Below the pieces are notes generated by a model. That model had not been told where the DNA came from, ran no database searches, and was given only the letters and a program-made list of their open reading frames with translations. Positions 40,547 to 49,176 of a stretch of 64,000 bases of DNA are shown here, in pieces. Position 1 is the stretch's first letter. Each line of letters opens with the position of its first letter. The position numbers were made by a program, and so were the translations under genes. Source of the stretch: Lachnospiraceae bacterium C6A11 (GTDB lineage Bacteria; Bacillota; Clostridia; Lachnospirales; Lachnospiraceae); NCBI GenBank assembly GCA_000702245.1, contig JNKY01000016.1, forward strand, positions 1-64,000, in the 5' to 3' direction.

Positions 40547-40560
40547 GGAGGGCGGTTGGT

Positions 40561-41376
40561 ATGAGCATCGGTACAAATATACGAAGCTACAGAGAAGAAA
40601 AAGAATATACGCAGGAGAAGCTTGCAGAGGCGCTGGATGTGTCGTTTCAAGCTGTGTCATCCTGGGAGAGAGATGAGTACAAGCCGGATCTTGATAAGCT
40701 GCTGAAGCTGGCGGAAATCTTTGATGTGTCACTGTCGGCACTTGTTGAGGAGAAGCGGAAGTTGTCCATGACGAAGGAGACCATCTATAACTGGGAGCAC
40801 ATGAAGACCTACGTCAAGACAACGGCCAGAAACCTGCAGCTGTCGGACACGCTGAAAGCGATCGACTTCGCAGTTGCAGCGCACGAGGGACAGACGAGGA
40901 AGAAGTCGGATGTGCCGTACATCTATCATCCGTTAAATATGGCATGCCATGCACTTTCGATGGGAATCAGGGAGGATGAGGTTATTGCGGCAATCCTTCT
41001 GCACGATGTGATCGAGGATTGTGGCAAGACACTTGCTGATCTTCCGGTTGGTGAAGAGGCGAAAGAGATTGTCAGGCTGGTTTCACATGAGAAAACAAAT
41101 GATGCGGATCGTGATGCGGTGATGAAGGCTTATTATGATGGAATAGCTGCAAGTCCAAAAGCGGCACTTGTAAAATGCATCGACCGCTGTAACAATCTCA
41201 CGACCATGTCCTGGGGGCTCAGCCGCGCAAGAATCTATCGTATGATCGGTGAGACAGAGAAGTATTTCCCAAGGCTGTTGAAGGTGATCAAGGGCGCCGT
41301 GGAATACAACGATGCGGCATGGCTACTCCAGTACCAGATGGAGAGCATGCTGGATATCTATAAGAGGTTGATGTAG
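40561..41376 (+). CDS. XRE HTH fused to RelA/SpoT-type HD hydrolase domain
   Basis: 271 residues from ATG 40561 (GAGGAGGGCGG upstream). Residues 1-65 are HTH_3 (GTNIRSYREEKEYTQEKLAEALDVSFQAVSSWERDEYKPDLDKLLKLAEIF). Residues ~100-250 are an HD_4 domain (AIDFAVAAHEGQTRKKSDVPYIYHPLNMACH, AAILLHDVIEDCGKT, KCIDRCNNLTTM) like the (p)ppGpp hydrolase part of SpoT and Mesh1. All HD residues are present. A regulator responsive to alarmone or nucleotide levels is plausible but unproven. Confidence 0.88.
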   Translation: MSIGTNIRSYREEKEYTQEKLAEALDVSFQAVSSWERDEYKPDLDKLLKLAEIFDVSLSALVEEKRKLSMTKETIYNWEHMKTYVKTTARNLQLSDTLKAIDFAVAAHEGQTRKKSDVPYIYHPLNMACHALSMGIREDEVIAAILLHDVIEDCGKTLADLPVGEEAKEIVRLVSHEKTNDADRDAVMKAYYDGIAASPKAALVKCIDRCNNLTTMSWGLSRARIYRMIGETEKYFPRLLKVIKGAVEYNDAAWLLQYQMESMLDIYKRLM

Positions 41377-41468
41377 TTCCACAAAAGCGGCAAAAATGGC
41401 GTAAAATAGCGGTCGCTTGCCAGGCGACTATAATCAGCGAAGATTATGATAGTATACTCTCAAATAAA

Positions 41469-41525
41469 GATGCCGAAGGGCGTTAAAGATGTCGAAGGGC
41501 GTTAACGATGCCGAAGGGCGTAAGA
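41469..41525. repeat. three tandem 19-bp repeats
   Basis: GATGCCGAAGGGCGTTAAA with copies at 41469, 41488 and 41507 (few mismatches). They lie 20 bp before the second ADP-ribosylglycohydrolase gene, probably in its 5' untranslated region. Confidence 0.85.
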
Positions 41526-41544
41526 ATGAAGGGAGGAAACTACT

Positions 41545-42522
41545 ATGAAGAATATTTGGTTAGATACGATAATGGGTGTTGCAACAGGTGATGCTCTTGG
41601 GTTCCCGGTGCAGTTTATGACGAGGAAGGAAATACTAAAGAACCCTGTTACAGGTATGAGAGGCGACAACGAGTATAGAATCGCGAAAGGCATGTGGTCA
41701 GATGACACAAGCATGACGCTTGCAATCACTGACAGCCTGATCGAGCGTAAGTGCGTGGATCCTAAGGATATCATGGATAAGTTTGTTGCCTGGTTGTATG
41801 ATGCACAGTATTGTTCAGTTGGAAGAGCTATCGATGTTGGTATTACCTGCGGTGCGAGTATTGATAAATACAGGAGAACAGGTGATATCAGGACGGTCGG
41901 CAAGACCGGAGAAAGAGCGAATGGTAACGGCTCACTTATGAGAACGGCTCCACTCAGCCTGTATTATTCTCTGAATGTGATGGATGTAAAGTGCACCATT
42001 GATGAAGCGATTGAAGGGATTCATGAGGTTTCTGCGCTGACGCATAATCATCCGAGAGCATGTATAGCGTGCGGACTGGATTTCTTCTGCTTCAAAGCCA
42101 TTCTGTCAGGGGACGGCAGCCTGGAAGAGATGCTTCAGGAAGGGCTGAATGAAGGCTTTGAATATTATAAGTCAAAGGAAGAATATGCACATGATCTGAT
42201 GTATTACAAGAGAACAAAGGATATAAATAAGTTTAAAACTACGCCGCTCGATGAAATAAAGAGCTCCGGATATGTTCTTGATACATTTGAAGCAGCTATA
42301 TGGTGCCTCATCACGACAGATAACTATAAAGATGCGATGCTGAAGGCGGCCAATCTAGGTGACGATACGGATACGATTGCAGCTATAGCAGGCGGCATCG
42401 CAGGTCTCTACTATGGTTACGAGGCTATTCCGGAAGAGTGGATGAAGGAATTGATGCGCCGGGACTATTTGGAAGAGCTGTGTAAGAAGGCCGGGGCAGA
42501 ATATCCATATAGTAGTTTCTAG
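41545..42522 (+). CDS. ADP-ribosylglycohydrolase family protein
   Basis: 325 residues. Domain complete from the N-terminus: MGVATGDALGFPVQFMTRKE, MWSDDTSMTLAITDSL (metal site), LGDDTDTIAAIAGGIAGLYYG (second metal motif). Same family as 344-1555 but lacking that gene's long N-terminal extension. Substrate unknown. GAGGAAAC SD. Confidence 0.9.
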   Translation: MKNIWLDTIMGVATGDALGFPVQFMTRKEILKNPVTGMRGDNEYRIAKGMWSDDTSMTLAITDSLIERKCVDPKDIMDKFVAWLYDAQYCSVGRAIDVGITCGASIDKYRRTGDIRTVGKTGERANGNGSLMRTAPLSLYYSLNVMDVKCTIDEAIEGIHEVSALTHNHPRACIACGLDFFCFKAILSGDGSLEEMLQEGLNEGFEYYKSKEEYAHDLMYYKRTKDINKFKTTPLDEIKSSGYVLDTFEAAIWCLITTDNYKDAMLKAANLGDDTDTIAAIAGGIAGLYYGYEAIPEEWMKELMRRDYLEELCKKAGAEYPYSSF

Positions 42523-42569
42523 CAATGTGACATTCACGAAAACATTAAATCGATGTAATGCATAAAATA

Positions 42570-42605
42570 TCAGAAAAGCATGGCCTGACGATCATGCTTT
42601 TCTGA
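42570..42605. terminator. terminator after ADP-ribosylglycohydrolase
   Basis: TCAGAAAAGCATG pairs with CATGCTTTTCTGA, 10-base loop. Confidence 0.8.
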
Positions 42606-42666
42606 CTGTATAGGCGGAAACTGATAAGTATTTAGTATATAGATTTCTTATTAACAGATATACTTG

Positions 42667-42695
42667 TTGACGCATATCGGGCGCGATTTTATAAT
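42667..42695 (+). promoter_or_regulatory. promoter of the pyrophosphatase gene
   Basis: TTGACG (42667-42672), 17 nt, TATAAT (42690-42695). Confidence 0.8.
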
Positions 42696-42797
42696 AGAAG
42701 CGCAGATTAGGCAAAATAATTAGAATAATAACAGGTACTACTGTCTAAATGTAGATAAAATTCATAGATTTAGATAGCTTTAAAGGAGGAAATACGG

Positions 42798-44099
42798 ATG
42801 GGAACAGTATATGTGACCGGACACAGGAACCCGGATCTCGACAGCGTGTGCAGCGCATACGGATATGCGGGACTTATGAACATGCAGGATGCGGAGAATA
42901 CCTATATCCCGGTCAGATGCGGTCATCTGTCGGATAGTGTGCATAATATCTTGGAACAGCTGGGAATTGAGATTCCGGAGTATATGCACGATGTATATCC
43001 AAAGGTTAAGGATGTAATGCTGAGCGATGATTATGAGATCGATGCAGAGGATTCGCTGACAGCTGTAGCTGCGATATATGAGAAGAACAATCCGAGTGCG
43101 ATACCGGTTTATGACAAAGGGGAATTCTATGGTCTGCTGACGGTGGATGATATTACCAACTGGACCATGAGAGAACTGTCGAAGGGCAGTAAGATCACTG
43201 CGATTCCGAAGGTGAAAGAGATCATGTCGGTTCAGAAAGAGAGATTGTCGTCTGATGAACTGTTTGACGAGGCAAGGTCGATACTGCAAAAATCCGATGG
43301 AAGAGGCCTTGCGGTATATGAGGAAGACAAATATGTCGGCTTCGTAACAAGGCGCTGCTTTCTTAAATTTCCGGAATACAATGTGATACTCGTTGATCAT
43401 AATGAGCCGGGACAGAGTATCAGGGGTATAGAAACAGCAAATATTATCGGCATACTGGACCATCACAGACTGGATGCGATCAAGACCAAACAGCCGATAT
43501 TTATCTGCGCTGAGCCTCTTGGAAGCACATGTACGATCGTTTACCAGCAGTTCATAAGAAATAACCGTACGCCGGACAGTGTCATGGCAAAGGTTCTGCT
43601 CACGGGAATACTATCGGACACACTCATATTGAAGAGTCCTACAACGACGGGAGATGATGTGGTAGCGGCACATATTCTGGCTTCAATAGCAAAGGTTGAT
43701 GTAGAAGAATACGGTCTGTCCATGTTCTCGAGGGTCGGAGGCCTTAAGGATAAGGATCCACGAGCTGAAATATCTGCAGATTTCAAAGAATATTCGGAAA
43801 ACGGCGTGAATATAGGTATCGGTCAGTGCGAGGTTACTACACTCAATGATCTGAGAGATTATTCAGACAGCTATCTTGAAGCACTTAATGAGGTAAGATC
43901 CATGAAGGGACTGGATTGGGCTGTATTGATGATCACGGATGTCATCCATGAGCATAGTGCGCTTTTATGCACGGATCACCGTGGTAACAGACACCTTCCT
44001 TATTCTTTGATCGCTAAAAATATATTTGATATGCCGCACGTAATGAGCCGTAAGAAGCAGCTGCTTCCTGAGATCATTCACGCTGTCGGAGATCAGTAA
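42798..44099 (+). CDS. ppaC: manganese-dependent inorganic pyrophosphatase with CBS domains (family II)
   Basis: 433 residues. DHH-type phosphoesterase: TGHRNPDLDSVCSA at the start, VDHNEPGQSI, GILDHHRLDAI (DHH), and a DHHA2 C-terminus. Two CBS modules (~65-190) are inserted between the first and second motifs, as in adenine-nucleotide-regulated CBS-PPases of Clostridia. Hydrolyses PPi and drives biosynthesis. Single gene with own promoter and terminator. Confidence 0.93.
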   Translation: MGTVYVTGHRNPDLDSVCSAYGYAGLMNMQDAENTYIPVRCGHLSDSVHNILEQLGIEIPEYMHDVYPKVKDVMLSDDYEIDAEDSLTAVAAIYEKNNPSAIPVYDKGEFYGLLTVDDITNWTMRELSKGSKITAIPKVKEIMSVQKERLSSDELFDEARSILQKSDGRGLAVYEEDKYVGFVTRRCFLKFPEYNVILVDHNEPGQSIRGIETANIIGILDHHRLDAIKTKQPIFICAEPLGSTCTIVYQQFIRNNRTPDSVMAKVLLTGILSDTLILKSPTTTGDDVVAAHILASIAKVDVEEYGLSMFSRVGGLKDKDPRAEISADFKEYSENGVNIGIGQCEVTTLNDLRDYSDSYLEALNEVRSMKGLDWAVLMITDVIHEHSALLCTDHRGNRHLPYSLIAKNIFDMPHVMSRKKQLLPEIIHAVGDQ

Positions 44100-44124
44100 A
44101 CGTTTATATTGTTATGGTAATACG

Positions 44125-44149
44125 AATAGCACGGTGCGCCCGTGCTATT
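44125..44149 (+). terminator. terminator of the pyrophosphatase gene
   Basis: AATAGCACGG-TGCGC-CCGTGCTATT. Confidence 0.75.
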
Positions 44150-44369
44150 TCGGGTTAAGAAGAGAATCGATAACGAGATTATGGCAAATACAGAAAAAAT
44201 GGCGTAAAATAAGGATTGTTACGGAGAGTAACAGCCTTGTTACAGCTCGTCTCTTGTGTGTTATGGGTCAGCTATTATGGATCATAGATATACGAAAGGA
44301 TATCGTATACTGTGAATAGTCCATAGTTTAAGCTTTATTAAGATTTTTACTCTTTAAAGTGTTAGTGCT

Positions 44370-44446
44370 TTGTGGTATAGTGGGGAACGTGGGTGTGCGG
44401 ACGTTCCTAAATGTCGAATACCTGCAAATATTAAGTAGTACCACAA
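44370..44446 (+). promoter_or_regulatory. structured 5' leader of the gene at 44463
   Basis: Outer stem TTGTGGTA (44370-44377) with TACCACAA (44439-44446), inner stem GGAACG with CGTTCC. GAGGAG follows immediately, so the outer stem sits just upstream of the SD. It does not match a riboswitch class I know. Confidence 0.5.
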
Positions 44447-44462
44447 TGAGGAGTAAAAGGTA

Positions 44463-44921
44463 ATGGATGAGTTTAATACAATTGACAAAGTGCAGGCTTT
44501 ATTTGCAGCAGTTAATGGTCTGGGAAATGATAATCATTTCTTCGTAGCTTGTCAGGACAAACAGAAGGTAACCGGTGCCGCTGCAGGAATGGAGTATCCT
44601 TATGACGGATTACTGATCAATTCGTGCGAGAGAGGCTTAGCAATGTTCTATCTTAAGGCAGGCGCATTAAGCGGACTTGTTACATTATCCAGCCCATCTA
44701 AGATGACACTGGATAAGGCTAATTATATTTTCGTGCCGGCACAGAATATAAAGGGCGTTACAATCAAGAAGTTCGCTTTGCTTAACTCAAAGGTTAAGAG
44801 AATTTCTATAGATACAGCAGATGGAAAGTCTCATAAGCTCTATGCAAGGATCGAAGAGAAGGACTTCCCTTACCATGCAAATGGCTTTAATGCTTTTGTT
44901 GAAAAGTTTGGCAGCAAATAG
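44463..44921 (+). CDS. hypothetical protein, possible PH-like fold
   Basis: 152 residues, no signal or membrane segment. Strand-rich pattern (GLLINSCERGLAMFYLKAG, ANYIFVPAQNIKGVTIKKFALLNSKVKRISIDTADGKSHKLYARIEEKDFPYH), resembling small PH-like proteins of Firmicutes; this is a guess from the alternating strands. Monocistronic, with structured leader and terminator, suggesting high or regulated expression. Confidence 0.6.
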   Translation: MDEFNTIDKVQALFAAVNGLGNDNHFFVACQDKQKVTGAAAGMEYPYDGLLINSCERGLAMFYLKAGALSGLVTLSSPSKMTLDKANYIFVPAQNIKGVTIKKFALLNSKVKRISIDTADGKSHKLYARIEEKDFPYHANGFNAFVEKFGSK

Positions 44922-44979
44922 GATCAAGCCTGTTTTCGTAGACTTTACGAACGAATTATAAAATACTAATTACAAGAAG

Positions 44980-45008
44980 AAGCACGGTCGTAGTGATCGT
45001 GCTTTTTT
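44980..45008 (+). terminator. terminator
   Basis: AAGCACGGTC-GTAGT-GATCGTGCTT followed by TTTT. Confidence 0.85.
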
Positions 45009-45199
45009 GCGGGTTCACAACCGATGCGGGAATAGTTTATAATAGTGGTTGTAGTTTGGATGATGTATTTCTATAAAAGAATAGATTGTCGAAGGTTTCA
45101 TACAAAGTGGATCATGATCGCGTCATTCAGATCACTGATATTCAGTGGATTGCTTGAAAGAACTTACGTGGTTTTGAAGAAAGAGAAGAGGTAGGAAAT

Positions 45200-45583
45200 A
45201 TGGTGATAGAGCATGTGGCCATGTACGTGAATAGTCTGGAAGCTTCAAGAGACTTCTTTGTGAAATACTTAGGTGGCAGATCCAATGATGGATACCATAA
45301 TAAAAATACAGGATTCAGATCGTATTTTATTTCCTTTGATGATGGGACGAGGCTTGAACTGATGAATAAGCCGGGTATGGAAGATATGGAGAAGCCGCTT
45401 AACAGGACCGGATATGCGCACATAGCTTTTTCGGTCGGAAGTAAAGAAAAGGTGGATGAAATAACAGCGGAGTTAAAGAGCGATGGTTTTGAGGTGGTCA
45501 GTGGTCCAAGAACCACAGGCGACGGATACTATGAAAGCTGTGTAGTAGTTTTTGAAGGGAATCAGATAGAACTAACGGTGTAA
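45200..45583 (+). CDS. VOC family protein (glyoxalase/bleomycin-resistance fold)
   Basis: 127 residues. IEHVAMYVNSLEASRDFFVKYLGGRS, YFISFDDGTRLELMNKP (metal Glu), GYAHIAFSVGSKEKV (metal His), and ESCVVVFEGNQIELTV (second Glu). Metal ligands are in place, so an active enzyme is likely; substrate unknown. 3 bp before the MBL gene, same operon. Confidence 0.9.
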   Translation: MVIEHVAMYVNSLEASRDFFVKYLGGRSNDGYHNKNTGFRSYFISFDDGTRLELMNKPGMEDMEKPLNRTGYAHIAFSVGSKEKVDEITAELKSDGFEVVSGPRTTGDGYYESCVVVFEGNQIELTV

Positions 45584-45586
45584 AAT

Positions 45587-46429
45587 ATGAAAATAATCAA
45601 TTTGATTGAAAATACAGAAGGAGCCGGTGGGTGTATTTACGCGCATGGCTTATCATTTTATGTGGAGACAGAGAAGCATAAGCTTCTGCTGGATCTCGGG
45701 CCTTCCGGGGAAACTTTAGAAAACGCGAGAACGCTGGGACTTGATCTGTCTGTGGTTGATACGGTTATTTTAAGTCACGGGCATTATGATCATTCCGGCG
45801 GGATAATTCCTTTCACAAAGGTTAATGACAAAGCTCTTATCTATATGCAGGAGTCTGCGGTTGGTGATTATTTTGCAGATGACGGTGTGGATGCTCCGGA
45901 GAGGTTCCGCTACATAGGAATAGACAAGAATATTGCGGCTCTTCCGCAGGTTAGGTTTCTGAAGGACGATACTGTGATTGATGACGAGCTGGAGGTTTTT
46001 GTGATAAAAAACAGAAGCCATGAGCTTCCTTTTACGAATAAGAGGCTCCTTGTTCGTGCGGGAGATGGATATAAGAGGGATGATTTTGTTCATGAGCATT
46101 TTCTGGTGATCCATCAGGAAGGCCAGTCAATACTGATGTCTGGCTGTGCACATAACGGCATCCTTAGCATACTTGATGCGTATAAGGAGAAGTTTGGCGG
46201 TGCCCCGGATCTTGTAGTCAGCGGTTTTCATCTGATGAAGAAGACTGATTACAGCGATAGCGAGCTCGAAGAGATTAAAGCCATAGCAGCGGAACTGAAG
46301 GTCTATCCGACGAAATTTGTTACATGCCATTGTACGGGTACGGCAGCATTTGATGTGATGAAGAGTATAATGGGAGACAGCCTCGAATATGTCCACTCGG
46401 GCGAAGAGGTGAAGTGTCTTTGCGGTTAA
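45587..46429 (+). CDS. MBL-fold metallohydrolase
   Basis: 280 residues. Starts MKIINLIENTEGAGGC, with TVILSHGHYDHSGGI (HxHxDH), LMSGCAHNGIL and a final VTCHCTG. Similar in layout to the DHPS-like/7,8-dihydropterin synthase-type metallo-beta-lactamase proteins. The stub at 20126 copies its first ten codons. Coupled to the VOC gene. Confidence 0.9.
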   Translation: MKIINLIENTEGAGGCIYAHGLSFYVETEKHKLLLDLGPSGETLENARTLGLDLSVVDTVILSHGHYDHSGGIIPFTKVNDKALIYMQESAVGDYFADDGVDAPERFRYIGIDKNIAALPQVRFLKDDTVIDDELEVFVIKNRSHELPFTNKRLLVRAGDGYKRDDFVHEHFLVIHQEGQSILMSGCAHNGILSILDAYKEKFGGAPDLVVSGFHLMKKTDYSDSELEEIKAIAAELKVYPTKFVTCHCTGTAAFDVMKSIMGDSLEYVHSGEEVKCLCG

Positions 46430-46450
46430 AATATACTACAGGTATATTTT
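46428..46450. terminator. hairpin overlapping the MBL stop codon
   Basis: AAAATATAC-TACAG-GTATATTTT, symmetrical. Confidence 0.6.
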
Positions 46451-46691
46451 ACAAATAGGGCATAGCACTAATATCATTTTTTGGTTTTCTCAGAAAAATA
46501 CCATTTGTAGCGTCGTCTAAATCAAAGCATATCTTCTGTGGCTAATGAAATAAATACGATTATTACTGGTTCACAAACAACATGAGTTTGGATTATAATG
46601 TACGTGACCGGAAAATATGCGACAATCATAACGGTATTGATCGGTGAAAGATGTATCTGATAAAGTGGGAAATGTAAAGGAGTAAATACTT

Positions 46692-47057
46692 ATGGGTGCA
46701 TTAGCAGATAAAGCGGTGGAGAATCATAAAAGCTTTTATACATGTTCGGGGGCTGTGCTGTGTGCGTTTGCGGACAAGATCGGTATAAGTGAAGCGGAAG
46801 CAAAGTCGATATCGATGCCATATGCCGGTGGAAGAGCCGGAAAGTGCGGAGCCATTATGTCGGCGGAGCATGTTTTGAAGGAGCTGTACGGTGACGAGGC
46901 GGACTCTAAGATTGAGGAGTTCGAGGCTGCATTTATTGCGGCTGACAAGGGTTCGGTTATGTGCTCAGATCTAAGAGGCAAGGTTCCGGGATCATGCAGG
47001 GCATGCGTCACAGACGCGGCAAGGATATTAGAGGAAATGATACAGAGCAATCAGTAA
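46692..47057 (+). CDS. C-GCAxxG-C-C family protein
   Basis: 121 residues. Cys pattern TCSGAVLCAF, KCGAIMSAEH, MCSDLRGKVPGSCRACV matches the small redox/metal C-GCAxxG-C-C family, whose role is unknown. Five Cys could bind a cluster. AAAGGAG SD. Confidence 0.8.
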   Translation: MGALADKAVENHKSFYTCSGAVLCAFADKIGISEAEAKSISMPYAGGRAGKCGAIMSAEHVLKELYGDEADSKIEEFEAAFIAADKGSVMCSDLRGKVPGSCRACVTDAARILEEMIQSNQ

Positions 47058-47364
47058 GCGGATGAAATGCAGATTGTGTCGCTAAGTATCGGTGACCAAA
47101 TACTGTAAAATATATAAAAATAAAAGGGAAATTATTTAAAATGGATGATTTCAGAACATATCAAGGGGCAGTATTTGCCCCTTGGCTTTTATCCGGGGAT
47201 AACGCATATGAAGGAATGAGATTTTGAGAACTGGGGTATTAAATACTGGTCTAAGACGCCGGATTTTGTGAAGTATTGGCAGGAGCATAGTGAGGTGAAG
47301 GGATGATCATTCGATTTATTAAGAGAATCGGTGACATGTAGTTTGTTATGGAGAAATAGTATTT
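47058..47364. other. intergenic region with terminator and a gene fragment
   Basis: Terminator hairpin AAGGGGCA-GTATT-TGCCCCTT (47163-47183) with a GGCTTTT tail. A 28-codon open tail at about 47222-47306 (ENWGIKYWSKTPDFVKYW...) ends in stop without a start and is probably the end of a lost gene. Confidence 0.5.
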
Positions 47365-47781
47365 ATGGATATTGAAAAAATAAGGGGATTCATCAGGAGA
47401 CAGAAGGTTGCGTTTATCTGCTCGGTTGATGGAGAAGGGTTTCCAAACGTGAAAGCCATGCTGAGACCGAGAAAGATTGATGGACTGAAGTATTTCTACT
47501 TTTCGACTAATACTTCTTCGATGAGAGTGAAGCAGTATTTAAATGATCCGAAGGCTAGCATATATTTTTATCATAAGGGACTGATAAAATATGTCGGAGT
47601 GATGCTTACCGGAACCATGGAAGTTCTCACAGATCAGGAGTCTAAGAATATGATCTGGAAAAAGGGTGACAAGCTTTTCTACAAGAAGGGCGTGACTGAT
47701 CCGGATTACTGTGTTCTGAAGTTTACTGCAACTAAGGGACGGTACTATTGTGATCTGAAGACGGAGTCTTTTGATATATGA
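47365..47781 (+). CDS. pyridoxamine 5'-phosphate oxidase family protein
   Basis: 138 residues, FMN split barrel (RRQKVAFICSVDGEGFPNVKAMLRPRKIDGLKYFYFSTNTSSMRVKQYLNDPKASIYFY). General-stress-protein-26-like; binds FMN or a related flavin. A second member lies at 50057. Confidence 0.88.
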   Translation: MDIEKIRGFIRRQKVAFICSVDGEGFPNVKAMLRPRKIDGLKYFYFSTNTSSMRVKQYLNDPKASIYFYHKGLIKYVGVMLTGTMEVLTDQESKNMIWKKGDKLFYKKGVTDPDYCVLKFTATKGRYYCDLKTESFDI

Positions 47782-47843
47782 TGCCGAATAGGAAAAAATA
47801 CCGATTACTACATGAGGGGCCGGTATAAAAATCGGAGAAAATA

Positions 47844-47942
47844 ATGAACGTTTTTGAATTTTTTACAAAGATTAACCATCCTGAAAAGAAAGCTGGATGG
47901 GTTGAAACAACAGCATATTTCACAGGCGAGAGCATAGAGTAA
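47844..47942 (+). CDS. short ORF, 32 residues, probably a gene stub
   Basis: GGAG 7 nt before the ATG. MNVFEFFTKINHPEKKAGWVE..., ending TGESIE. Good SD but no family recognised. The pattern (SD, short sensible start, early stop) is that of the other stubs in this window. Confidence 0.35.
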   Translation: MNVFEFFTKINHPEKKAGWVETTAYFTGESIE

Positions 47943-47967
47943 TATTAGTAGATTAAGGAAATAAACT

Positions 47968-48588
47968 ATGTGTGGCAGATACAGGATTGAGGACACTGAC
48001 AAGTTCAGAAATATAATAGACGAGCTGATGAGGTCGCCATTGGTGGCAGTGTGGCAGAAGATAGCGGCTCTGACGACATCCGGTGAGGTGTGCCCGACGG
48101 ATATTGTTCCGGTTGTGGCGATTAATCGAAGGGGAGAGCGGGCTGTGTTTCTGATGAAGTGGGGCTTCTCAGAGAAGAGCCTCCTAATAAATGCGAGGGT
48201 TGAGACCGCTTCGTGGAAGACAACATTCAGAGATGCGTGGAAGTCGCATCGATGTGCGATTCCGGCATCCTGCTACAATGAGTGGAGCCATATGCGCGGC
48301 GCGGATGGCAAGGTTCATACCGGTGAAAAATACTGTATCCACCCGGAGGACAGTGATATAACCTGGCTTTGCGGGCTGTACAGATTCGAAGATGGCTTGC
48401 CTGTATTTGTCATTCTGACGCGTGAGCCGGGAGAAGAGGTAAGTAAAATACATGACCGTATGCCACTGATCCTGCCGGATGAATATATCGATGACTGGAT
48501 CAGGCCTGACGCGAACCCGGACGGAATAATTACAGCGGCAATAACAGATATGGTGCTCGAGCGAGCGGATGAATCATTGAAAATATGA
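47968..48588 (+). CDS. yedK: SOS response-associated peptidase, YedK/HMCES family
   Basis: 206 residues. Catalytic Cys2 directly after Met (MCGRYRIEDT), SHRCAIPASCYNEWS with the conserved Glu, and IHDRMPLIL with the His. Forms a DNA-protein crosslink to protect abasic sites in single-stranded DNA. Complete. Confidence 0.93.
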   Translation: MCGRYRIEDTDKFRNIIDELMRSPLVAVWQKIAALTTSGEVCPTDIVPVVAINRRGERAVFLMKWGFSEKSLLINARVETASWKTTFRDAWKSHRCAIPASCYNEWSHMRGADGKVHTGEKYCIHPEDSDITWLCGLYRFEDGLPVFVILTREPGEEVSKIHDRMPLILPDEYIDDWIRPDANPDGIITAAITDMVLERADESLKI

Positions 48589-48690
48589 CATCGCGAGTAT
48601 ATCGATGAGGATAAGAGGTGCGAAACATAGGTGGTTGTTTGAGAATGTTGATGTTTAGAAGTTGAGAAAGAAATAAGCGAGGAGGACGAA

Positions 48691-49143
48691 ATGTTAGAGG
48701 TTGGAACTAAGGCGCCGGAGTTTACGCTTCCGGATCAGAATGGAGAGATGCATAGTTTGGCGGAGTATAGAGGACAGAAGGTTGTGCTGTATTTTTATCC
48801 GAAGGATAGTACGCCGGGCTGCACGAAGCAGGCCTGCAATTTCGGTGAGCTGCTGCCGCAGTTCAGAGAGAAAGGGGCGGTTGTGATCGGAGTGAGCAAG
48901 GATTCGGTTGCTTCACACAAGAAGTTTGAGGAGAAATACGGTCTTCCGTTTACACTCCTTTCGGATGTTGAGAGAACGGTGATCGAAGCCTACGATGTTT
49001 GGAAAGAGAAGAAGAATTACGGCAAGGTTTCCATGGGCGTGGTCAGGACAACATATCTGATCGATGAGGAAGGAATCATAATCAAAGCTGTAGGAAATGT
49101 GAAGGCAGCGGAGAACCCTGCGCAGATGTTAGAGCTGGTATAA
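48691..49143 (+). CDS. bcp: thioredoxin-dependent thiol peroxidase Bcp (peroxiredoxin)
   Basis: 150 residues. APEFTLPDQNG, peroxidatic Cys in STPGCTKQACNF with the resolving Cys five residues later, GVSKDSVASHKKFEEKYGLPFTLLSD. Removes hydroperoxides. GGAGGACG SD. Confidence 0.95.
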   Translation: MLEVGTKAPEFTLPDQNGEMHSLAEYRGQKVVLYFYPKDSTPGCTKQACNFGELLPQFREKGAVVIGVSKDSVASHKKFEEKYGLPFTLLSDVERTVIEAYDVWKEKKNYGKVSMGVVRTTYLIDEEGIIIKAVGNVKAAENPAQMLELV

Positions 49144-49176
49144 ATGGGTGTTTTAAAAGGGTATTTTTAACGAGAA

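Larger units (their letters stand above)
44100..44462. other. intergenic region with terminator and structured leader
   Basis: Holds the pyrophosphatase terminator and, at 44370-44446, a structured 5' leader. An AAAAATGGCGTAAAATA segment near 44195 is shared with about 41393, another sign of scattered short repeats. No ORF. Confidence 0.5.
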
